A stretch of 64,000 nt of DNA, from assembly GCF_001422885.1 (NCBI RefSeq), contig NZ_LMMZ01000038.1, positions 1-64,000 on the forward strand, read 5' to 3'. The notes beneath the pieces were generated by a model. It was not told the origin of the DNA, searched no databases, and saw only the letters and a program-made list of their open reading frames with translations. Shown in pieces: positions 28,031-34,843 of this stretch; position 1 is the stretch's first letter, and every line of letters begins with the position of its first letter. The translations under genes and the position numbers were made by a program. This stretch comes from Methylobacterium sp. Leaf104 (GTDB lineage Bacteria; Pseudomonadota; Alphaproteobacteria; Rhizobiales; Beijerinckiaceae).

Positions 28031-28954
28031 TCAGGCCGTGAGGCCGGCGCCGCTCGAAGCTGCGCCGGACCGTTCGGCCGGCGCCGGGCTGAAGATCCGC
28101 ACCGCTTTCGGCAGGACCTTGAAGTGGGCCGGCGTATAGGTCGACAATTCGCCATCGGTGTTCACCGGCCGCGGCTTCTTGGTCTTGACCACGATCTCGG
28201 TGGTGCTGAAGGCCCGCACGTCGGCCGCCTTGCCCTGCGTGCCCCTGCGCAGGGCTGGCAGCAGCATCAGCAGCCGCCACCAATGAGCGACCTCCAGGCT
28301 GTAGAAGTCGAGCTTGCCGTCGTCGACGGTGGCCGTCTCCTCCACGGTCATGCCGCCGCCGTAGTGGCGGCCATTGCCCACCGAGACCTGGATGGTGCGC
28401 ACGGTCTCGGTCTGCCCATCATGCTCGATGTAGACGGTGAAGGGCCGCATCCGCCGGAGGACACGAACCGCCGCGATGCCGTAGCCGAGGGTGCCCCAGG
28501 TCTTCTTCGATTCCGCCGTGAGGTCGCCGGCGAGGTCAGCCGAGAACCCGATGCTGGCGACGTTGAAGTAGTAGTGTCCGTTGACGCAGCCGAGATCGGC
28601 CGGGCGCGCCTCCGCGCTGGTGATGAGGCGGGCGGCCTCCACCGGGTCGACGGGCAGGCCGAGGGAGCGGGCGAGATCGTTGGCCGTGCCGAGGGGCAGG
28701 ATACCCAGGGGCAACCCCGTCTCCACCAGGGCGGGCGCGGCCGCATTGAGCGTGCCATCGCCGCCGCCGAGAATGACGAGGTCGCAGCCCGCCGCATGGC
28801 GCTTGATGACGGCGGTGCAATCGGCGTCGCCCGGTGGCTCGAACGGCTCGATGCCACCGGCACGCAGGACCTCGCGCACCTCGTCCAGGGAGAAACTGCC
28901 GTTGCGGGCCTTCGGATTGACGAGGAGGAGCGCCTTCCGGGCGGGCGCGCTCAT
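28031..28954 (-). CDS. Diacylglycerol/lipid kinase (YegS/DagK family)
   Basis: This encodes 307 aa. The DAGK catalytic domain opens LLLVNPKARNG and has the ATP-binding loop GGGDGTLN (63-70). These are followed by LPLGTANDLARSLGLP, VNGHYYFNVASIGFSADL and a C-terminal beta-rich lobe with DGELSTYTPAHF. Family members phosphorylate diacylglycerol, phosphatidylglycerol or sphingoid lipids at the membrane. The exact substrate here is unknown. It precedes terC on the same strand by about 100 bases and could share its transcript. Confidence 0.9.
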   Translation of the reverse strand: MSAPARKALLLVNPKARNGSFSLDEVREVLRAGGIEPFEPPGDADCTAVIKRHAAGCDLVILGGGDGTLNAAAPALVETGLPLGILPLGTANDLARSLGLPVDPVEAARLITSAEARPADLGCVNGHYYFNVASIGFSADLAGDLTAESKKTWGTLGYGIAAVRVLRRMRPFTVYIEHDGQTETVRTIQVSVGNGRHYGGGMTVEETATVDDGKLDFYSLEVAHWWRLLMLLPALRRGTQGKAADVRAFSTTEIVVKTKKPRPVNTDGELSTYTPAHFKVLPKAVRIFSPAPAERSGAASSGAGLTA

Positions 28955-29349
28955 CGCGGTCCTCCGGATCGGTTCTGATCGGGCCGGACCGGATCGGGCG
29001 GGAGACTACGAGGGACCATGAGGTTCGACACCCTCCGGTGCGTTCGCGCCGCGTCAGCGCAAAAGCATGGAAGGGTCCGACATCACGGTCAACGCCTCGA
29101 CCGCCAGAGGGGCCCGGACCCGCACCACAAGTTGGGTTCAGGCTTGGCAATGACAAGAGCCGGCCGGCACAAGAGTCGGCGCCCGGATGCGTCCCCGCAA
29201 TCCTCGCACTCCTGCACAGGTCGAGAACCCGGGCCGCAACGTTGCGCGCATTCAGGGAAACTTAGCGGGCGCGCCCGACGTTTCACACCGGTCGATCGGT
29301 CCCGCACGCGCTTCTCCGAAACCCCGGCCGCGACCTCGGTGATGATCCC
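28955..29349. other. Intergenic region upstream of two divergent genes
   Basis: These 395 bases separate the divergent lipid-kinase gene and the secreted protein gene at 29350. I see no supported protein or RNA gene. The notable element is a GGAAAC...CGTT pair at 29256-29282, described separately. The rest is ordinary GC-rich sequence with scattered short repeats. Confidence 0.4.
29256..29282 (+). promoter_or_regulatory. Candidate ECF/general-stress-type promoter
   Basis: GGAAAC (29256-29261) and CGTT (29279-29282) are 17 bases apart. The alphaproteobacterial general stress consensus is GGAAC with 16-17 bases to CGTT, so this has one extra A. It lies about 67 bases before the ATG at 29350. 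It is a pattern match only. Confidence 0.3.
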
Positions 29350-30261
29350 ATGCGCCACGGTCCAGTCTTCCACCGCACCGGCCTCGTCCGACTGGCGCAG
29401 GTCCGCCTCGGCCTCGCCTCGTCCGTCGCCCTGTTGGGCACGGCGCTGTCCCTGGGGACGGCGGAGGCGCAGTCGCGCCCGGGCTGGGTCGATCCCCCGG
29501 CGCGCCAGGCCGAGACCCCGGGTTCAGGCAGGATCATCGGCGAGACGCCGTCGGGCGAGAAACCTGTTGCGGAAAAACCCGCTGCGGAGACGCCCGCGCC
29601 GGCGAGGATCCAGGCCGAGAGTCAGGCTCCGCAGGACCCGACGGTCTCCGAGCGGACCCCGATGGCCTCGCACCGGCGGCGCATCGCCGGTTCCTCCGCC
29701 GAGGGACGCCGCTCCCCGATGCGGAGCACTGCGCCGGAGCGCCTCCACATCCGTCCGCGGCTGGCCGACACCCCCACGCCGATGGCGCCGCCGGTGGCGG
29801 CTTCCGAGGCCCGCTTCCCCGAATGGGCCGTTGCCGCGACTCGCCTGACCGACCGTTACCTCGACAGCGTCTCGGCGCCCGGCGACGCGATGGTGGCCGC
29901 CGCGCCCCGGTTCTATGCCGAGCGCGTTCGTTTTCACGGCCGGACCCTGTCGCTGGCCGCGCTCATCGCCGAGAAGCGACGCTTCGTCCGGCGCTGGCCC
30001 GAGCGGCGCTACGAGGCCCAGGGCGGCGTCACCCGGACGGCCTGCAATGCCGCCAGTGCAACCTGTATCGTACACACCACCTTCGATTTCCGCGCCGACA
30101 ATCCGGTCCGCGGCGTTCGCTCACAGGGCGTCTCGGAGCTCACCCTCACCATCAGCTTCGCCGGGGAACGCCCGCTCATCGTCGCGGAATCGAGCCGCGT
30201 CCTGCGCCGCTATGGTGCCGGGCCCCAGAGCGCTATAGCGGGTGCTCAGCGTGGGGCCTGA
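29350..30261 (+). CDS. Secreted protein with C-terminal NTF2-like region, unknown function
   Basis: This encodes 303 aa. An N-terminal export signal with an extended basic n-region (hydrophobic core SSVALLGTALSLGTAEA, cleavage near AEAQ) is followed by a Pro/Glu/Ala-rich, probably disordered segment (about 45-160). A C-terminal globular part (about 160-290) starts WAVAATRLTDRYLDSVSAPGDA and contains a two-Cys segment (TACNAASATCIVH) and beta strands. Its spacing resembles an NTF2-like/SnoaL fold, but I cannot name a family. It is followed after about 45 bases by the anchored SNase-like protein gene, likely in one transcript. Confidence 0.6.
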   Translation: MRHGPVFHRTGLVRLAQVRLGLASSVALLGTALSLGTAEAQSRPGWVDPPARQAETPGSGRIIGETPSGEKPVAEKPAAETPAPARIQAESQAPQDPTVSERTPMASHRRRIAGSSAEGRRSPMRSTAPERLHIRPRLADTPTPMAPPVAASEARFPEWAVAATRLTDRYLDSVSAPGDAMVAAAPRFYAERVRFHGRTLSLAALIAEKRRFVRRWPERRYEAQGGVTRTACNAASATCIVHTTFDFRADNPVRGVRSQGVSELTLTISFAGERPLIVAESSRVLRRYGAGPQSAIAGAQRGA

Positions 30262-30308
30262 GGCCGGCCCGCCGCGATCGGTGCGTCATACCCGGAGTTG
30301 TTCGCGTC

Positions 30309-31535
30309 TTGGATGATCGAGATCCACCCTCGCCGGTGCCGGGTGACGCGCGACGGGACGGGACGGCCTCGGAGCGCGAGGCCCTGCGCGCCCGCATCGC
30401 CGAAGCGGTCGCGCAGGCCGGTGCCTATCCGGTTGCGGAGCGGACACTCGCGCTCCTGGTGGAGGCGGCCCTCGTACCGAGCCCGGAACCTCCCGGTTAC
30501 CGCGTGGTCGACCGAACGGGTGCGCCGCGCCAAGTCACCGCGACGGATGGCGCCCCTGTCCCGATGGACCTGCCAGCCCTGCTCGCGGAACTCCGCGACC
30601 GGCATCCCACCTTGTTCCGGCCGGTCCCTACGCCGGAACCCGAGCGCGAACCGGAGCCCGTTCCGACCGAGGACTTTCGAACGGCGACGGCGCGGTTCGT
30701 CGAGACGCAGTCGGTCCTCGCGCGGTCGCTGATGGCGCGTTCGGCCAGCCGGGGCCGCGCCCTCGCCACATCCGTCTCCGACCGCCTGGCAACGCTGCGG
30801 CGCAGCCGCGCCGAGGCCTCGCCGGCCGAGCCGGTCGCGCCCGGCGCCGCGGTGGAACCGGCGGAGCCGACCCGGGCCGGCCTCGTCGCGGGCCGCGTCC
30901 GGGAGGGAGCGCAGCGGGTCGGCGGCTATGCCCGCGGCCGGTTCGCCGACAGCGCGTCGCGGCTGGGCGAGGTCGCCCGCGACCGCAACGTGCTGCGGGA
31001 CGCCTTGTCCCGGCGTGCCCTTCCGATCGGGCTCGGCGCCGCCGCCCTCGTGGCGTTGCTTGCCGTTCTCGGAGGACGGACGCCGCAGGAGACGGCGCCG
31101 GCCGAGACCGGCGCGCCGGCACAGTCCCGGCCACAGGCCCCATCGGCCACGCCGCCGCCGAGCGCTCCCGACATGAGCCCGGCCGCGCCGGAGGAGCCAC
31201 CGCCGAAGCGGGCCTCGGCCAACGAGATCAGCGGCCCGGTCGAAGTCATCGACACCGCGACCCTGCGCGTCGGCGGCAAGCTCGTGCGCCTGTTCGGAGT
31301 CGAGTGGGTCCGCGGCGGACAGGCCGACGAACTCACCCGCTACCTCGCCGGCCGCACGGTGACCTGCCAGCCGGTGGCCGGCAGCGAGGCCCGGCTGTGC
31401 GCGGTGGACGGGCGCGACCTCTCGGAGGTGGTGCTGTTCAACGGCGGCGGCCGCGCCTCCCCCGAGGCGACGCCCGACCTCGTGGCCGCCGAGGACCATG
31501 CCCGCGCCGAGCGCCTCGGCGTCTGGTCCCGCTGA
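30309..31535 (+). CDS. Membrane-anchored protein with degenerate thermonuclease (SNase)-like domain
   Basis: This encodes 408 aa from a proposed TTG start; GTG at 30336 is an alternative, and neither has a strong ribosome site. A cytoplasmic Ala/Arg/Pro-rich region (about 1-235) precedes one membrane helix (PIGLGAAALVALLAVLGG). A Pro-rich linker then leads to a C-terminal domain of about 100 residues. This reads VEVIDTATLRVGGKLVRLFGVEW ... GRTVTCQPV ... AVDGRDLSEVVLFNGGGR ... AEDHARAERLGVWSR, split here by ellipses. That order matches staphylococcal-nuclease-like domains, yet the RLxGIDAPE acidic cluster and the DRYGR Arg are altered. Nuclease activity is therefore doubtful. The function is unknown. 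Confidence 0.65.
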   Translation: MDDRDPPSPVPGDARRDGTASEREALRARIAEAVAQAGAYPVAERTLALLVEAALVPSPEPPGYRVVDRTGAPRQVTATDGAPVPMDLPALLAELRDRHPTLFRPVPTPEPEREPEPVPTEDFRTATARFVETQSVLARSLMARSASRGRALATSVSDRLATLRRSRAEASPAEPVAPGAAVEPAEPTRAGLVAGRVREGAQRVGGYARGRFADSASRLGEVARDRNVLRDALSRRALPIGLGAAALVALLAVLGGRTPQETAPAETGAPAQSRPQAPSATPPPSAPDMSPAAPEEPPPKRASANEISGPVEVIDTATLRVGGKLVRLFGVEWVRGGQADELTRYLAGRTVTCQPVAGSEARLCAVDGRDLSEVVLFNGGGRASPEATPDLVAAEDHARAERLGVWSR

Positions 31536-31634
31536 CGCCCTGAACCCATCCGAAGCGCGGCGGCGCACAAAACACCCTTGCGCCGCAGCGGTCCCCTGGT
31601 CTCAATGCCGGCGGGACAGTCGCGGGGGCGGGGC

Positions 31635-32615
31635 ATGGATTTCTCTGTGGGCGTGAGCGTCGCGGCGGTGGTCCTCGTGGCGCTCGTCGTCATCACCCTC
31701 GGGATCGGCATCAACATCGTGCCGCAGGGGCACGTCTACACGGTGGAGCGGTTCGGCAAGTACCACCGCAGCCTGGAATCCGGCCTCGGTCTCATCGCCC
31801 CCTATGTCGAGCGCATCGGCCGGCGGGTGAACGTCATGGAACAGGTCATCGACGTGCCGAGTCAGGAAGCCTTCACCCGCGACAATGCCGGGGTGCGGAT
31901 CGACGCCGTGGTCTTCTATCAGGTGCTCGATGCGGCCCGTGCCTCCTACGAGGTCTCGAACCTCGAGGTCGCGATGATGACCCTGACCATGACCAATATC
32001 CGCACGGTGGTCGGCTCGATGGACCTCGACCAGCTGCTGTCCCATCGCGACGAGATCAATGAGCGCCTGCTGCGGGTGATGGATGCCGCTGCCTCGCCCT
32101 GGGGCGTGAAGATGACCCGCATCGAGATCAAGGACATCGTACCGCCCGCCGACCTTGCCGGTGCGATGGCGCGCCAGATGAAGGCCGAGCGCGAGAAGCG
32201 CGCCTCGGTGCTCGAGGCGGAAGGGCACCGGCAGGCCGAGATCCTGCGCGCGGAGGGACGCAAGCAATCGGCGATCCTGGAGGCGGAAGGGCGCAAAGAG
32301 GCCGCCTTTCGCGATGCGGAGGCCCGTGAACGCGGCGCCGAGGCGGAGGCGCGGGCGACGCAACTCGTCAGCGAGGCCATCGCCCAGGGCGATCTCGCGG
32401 CGGCGAACTTCCTCGTGGCCGAGAAGTACGTCGAGGCGGTGAAGGCCATCGCCACGGCGCCGAATCAGCGCGTGGTGGTTGTGCCGATCGAGGCGGCGGC
32501 CCTGGCCGGCACCCTGGGCGGCATCGCCGAGATCACGCGCAGCGTCTTCGGCGAGGGCGCTCCGGCCCGCAAGAGCACCGGCCTGCCGCCGAATGTCGGG
32601 GGCAGCGTCCGATGA
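31635..32615 (+). CDS. SPFH/band-7 membrane protein (QmcA-like)
   Basis: This encodes 326 aa. One N-terminal membrane helix (VSVAAVVLVALVVITLGIG) is followed by the SPFH domain (about 30-190; PQGHVYTVERFGKYHRSL, DVPSQEAFTRDNAGV) and a coiled coil rich in Glu/Ala/Arg (about 190-260). It is the stomatin/paraslipin class that forms membrane microdomain scaffolds. Its stop overlaps the start of an NfeD gene (ATGA), the classic SPFH-NfeD pair. ATG at 31635 was chosen because it directly precedes the membrane helix, with GGGGCGGGG upstream. Confidence 0.92.
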   Translation: MDFSVGVSVAAVVLVALVVITLGIGINIVPQGHVYTVERFGKYHRSLESGLGLIAPYVERIGRRVNVMEQVIDVPSQEAFTRDNAGVRIDAVVFYQVLDAARASYEVSNLEVAMMTLTMTNIRTVVGSMDLDQLLSHRDEINERLLRVMDAAASPWGVKMTRIEIKDIVPPADLAGAMARQMKAEREKRASVLEAEGHRQAEILRAEGRKQSAILEAEGRKEAAFRDAEARERGAEAEARATQLVSEAIAQGDLAAANFLVAEKYVEAVKAIATAPNQRVVVVPIEAAALAGTLGGIAEITRSVFGEGAPARKSTGLPPNVGGSVR

Positions 32616-33046
32616 TCGCGTCGTTCGTCGAGGCGATCGGACCCGCCTGGACCTGGATCCTGATCGGCCTCGTGCTGATGGGGACGGAACTCGTGGCCTC
32701 CGGCGTCTTCCTGCTTTGGCTCGGGCTGGCAGCCCTGGTGACGGGGCTGCAGATCCTCCTCGTGCCGATGCCCTGGCAGGGGCAGATCCTGCTCTTCGGT
32801 ATCCTCTCCGTGCTCTTCGCGGTGGTGGCGAGCCGGCGGACCAGGGCGACCAACACCCTGAACCAGGGCGCCCAGGGGCTGATTGGGCGCGATTACCTCC
32901 TCTCGGCCCCGATCGTGGCCGGCGAGGGCCAGATCCGCGTCAACGACACCCTCTGGCGCGTCACCGGCCCGGATGCGCCGCTGGGTGCGCGGGTGCGGGT
33001 GACGGGGGTGGAGGGCACGCTGCTGACAGTGGAGGCGGCCCCTTAG
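32612..33046 (+). CDS. NfeD-family membrane protein
   Basis: This encodes 144 aa. Two or three membrane helices (about 10-75) are followed by an OB-fold domain (about 85-142; GLIGRDYLLSAPIVAGEGQI, VNDTLWRVTG, RVRVTGVEGTLLTVE). This is the short NfeD form without a ClpP-like protease part. It pairs physically with SPFH proteins in the membrane. The ATG overlaps the upstream stop (ATGA), which indicates coupled translation and equal output. Confidence 0.9.
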   Translation: MIASFVEAIGPAWTWILIGLVLMGTELVASGVFLLWLGLAALVTGLQILLVPMPWQGQILLFGILSVLFAVVASRRTRATNTLNQGAQGLIGRDYLLSAPIVAGEGQIRVNDTLWRVTGPDAPLGARVRVTGVEGTLLTVEAAP

Positions 33047-33242
33047 GAACGAACCGGCGCCAGGCCGGTCGTCGTCGAATCGGAGAGGTGCCGGCCCGAC
33101 CGTGGCGAAGCAGGATGCCGGAATTTCTCCCGTCCCGCCTCCTCGACCGGCGCAGGGCATTCGTCGGCCCATGGTCTGGGAGCGCCCCCGCGGCGCAGCT
33201 TCCTCGTCCGTCCGAGACCCTCCGCGACGAACCGAGATTCAT

Positions 33243-33271
33243 TTGAGAAAGCTGACGGCTATTTATAGAAG
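33243..33271 (+). promoter_or_regulatory. Candidate sigma-70-type promoter for the phosphohexomutase gene
   Basis: TTGAGA (33243-33248) is followed after 15-17 bases by TATAGA/TAGAAG (33264-33271) in a locally A/T-rich stretch that stands out in this GC-rich sequence. It lies about 50 bases before the ATG at 33324. Confidence 0.4.
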
Positions 33272-33323
33272 CGCAGGTGGCGCCCCCTCACCATTGTGTC
33301 GCGCCCCTCTGACAGGACATCTC

Positions 33324-34763
33324 ATGAGCAGCTTGAAGTTCGGAACGAGCGGTTTGCGCGGGCTGGTCACCGATCTCGTGGGGTGGCCAAGCTATGCCTA
33401 CGCAAGCGCCTTCTTCCGCTCCATCGCCGCGACGACCGGCGTCGGCCAAACCGTCGTGATCGGACGGGACCTGCGTGACAGCAGCTCCGGCATCGCGGCG
33501 ACGGTGGCCGCGGCCGCGACGGGCGCCGGCTTCACGGCGATCGATTGCGGCGCCCTGCCGACGCCGGCCTTGGCACTGGAGGCGCTGCGACGCGGCGCCT
33601 GCGCCGTGATGGTCACCGGCAGCCACATCCCGGAGGACCGGAACGGTCTGAAGTTCTACCGGCCCGACGGCGAGATCACGAAGACCGATGAGGCCGCGAT
33701 CCTGGCCGCCCTCGGCGACATCTCCACGGAAGGCCCCATGGCGGCCGCCGCTCCCGCTACGCCTGAACCCGGCGCGACGGACCGTTACCGCCAGCGCTAC
33801 TGCGAGGCCTTCGCATCCGACATCCTGGCCGGCCTCCGGATCGCGGTCTACCAGCAGAGTTCCGTGGCGCGGGACCTGCTCGTCGAACTGCTCACGGCGC
33901 TGGGTGGCGACGTGGTCTCGATTGGGCGCGCGGAGCGCTTCGTTCCGATCGACACGGAGGCCCATCGCCCCGAGGACATCGCCTTCATCCGCGATGCCAT
34001 GGCGTCCGGCGAATTCGACGCCCTCGTGACGACCGACGGCGACGCCGACCGGCCACTGGTTGCGGATGCCGCCGGTCGGATCCTGCGGGGGGATGTGCTC
34101 GGGCTGATCACGGCACGCTATCTCGGCGTCGATACCGTCGTGGTGCCCGTCACGGCCGGCTCGGCCATCGAGCAGGCGGGCGGATTCCGGCGCGTGCTGC
34201 GCACCCGGGTGGGGTCGCCCTACGTCATCGCCGGCATGGCCCAGGCGGAGGGCGCCGAAGCCGTCGTCGGCTTCGAGGCGAATGGCGGCTTCCTGCTCGG
34301 CTCGGACGTGACGCTCGGCGGCCGAACCCTGCCCGCACTGCCGACACGCGATGCGATGCTGCCCATCCTGGCGACGCTGGCCGCGGCGCGCAAAGCCGGA
34401 TTGTCCCTCGCGGATCTCGTCGCGTCCCTCAACGTGGGTGAGACCGCGAGCGACCGCCTGCCCAACACGCCGGCGGAGAAGAGCGGCGCCTTCCTGCGGC
34501 AACTCGGCCAGGCAGCGTACCGGCGGGATTTCCTTCGGCCGATCGGCGAGCCGCGCGCCGTCGACGAGCAGGACGGCGTGAGGATGGAGCTCGATGGCGG
34601 GCGGACCATCCACTTCCGCGCCTCCGGCAACGCACCCGAGCTGCGCTGCTACGCCGAGGCGGGCACGGCCGACGAGGCGGAAGGACTGGTCCGCTGGGGA
34701 TTGGCCGCCGCGGCCGCCGCGATGACGACGGGCGCATCGGGCTCGGCCTCCGCGCCGCACTGA
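33324..34763 (+). CDS. Phosphomannomutase/phosphoglucomutase-family protein with variant active-site loop
   Basis: This encodes 479 aa with the four-domain alpha-D-phosphohexomutase layout. The family interconverts sugar 1- and 6-phosphates. Visible features are KFGTSGLRG at the start, the phosphoserine loop (S100 in VTGSHIPEDRNG), the metal loop DGDADR (238-243), the sugar-specificity loop FEANGGFLLG, and the C-terminal phosphate loop RASGNAPELR. Canonical members have TASHNP and RPSGTEP. These two loops are variant but keep the Ser-His pair and Arg/Ser. It resembles rhizobial NoeK-type phosphomannomutases, probably feeding GDP-mannose or exopolysaccharide synthesis; that is inference. AGGA lies 6 bases before the ATG. 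Confidence 0.85.
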   Translation: MSSLKFGTSGLRGLVTDLVGWPSYAYASAFFRSIAATTGVGQTVVIGRDLRDSSSGIAATVAAAATGAGFTAIDCGALPTPALALEALRRGACAVMVTGSHIPEDRNGLKFYRPDGEITKTDEAAILAALGDISTEGPMAAAAPATPEPGATDRYRQRYCEAFASDILAGLRIAVYQQSSVARDLLVELLTALGGDVVSIGRAERFVPIDTEAHRPEDIAFIRDAMASGEFDALVTTDGDADRPLVADAAGRILRGDVLGLITARYLGVDTVVVPVTAGSAIEQAGGFRRVLRTRVGSPYVIAGMAQAEGAEAVVGFEANGGFLLGSDVTLGGRTLPALPTRDAMLPILATLAAARKAGLSLADLVASLNVGETASDRLPNTPAEKSGAFLRQLGQAAYRRDFLRPIGEPRAVDEQDGVRMELDGGRTIHFRASGNAPELRCYAEAGTADEAEGLVRWGLAAAAAAMTTGASGSASAPH

Positions 34764-34789
34764 TCGGCGCTCGGGACCCTGAGTTCAAA

Positions 34790-34815
34790 GGGCCGCCGGC
34801 GCGATCCGGCGGCCC
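34790..34815. terminator. Bidirectional terminator between convergent phosphohexomutase and PEPC-like genes
   Basis: A perfect 10-bp stem (GGGCCGCCGG / CCGGCGGCCC) with a 6-base loop lies in the 80-base gap between two convergent stops. There is no T run. Confidence 0.6.
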
Positions 34816-34843
34816 CGACGCGCCGGGGCCGCGAGGCCCGGCC

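Noticed and set aside
30246..31568. 440-aa minus-strand frame opposite the anchored SNase-like protein
   Set aside because: Arg/Gly/Ala-rich composition with no start signal. The + strand frame has a membrane helix and a recognisable fold, although its start is uncertain.
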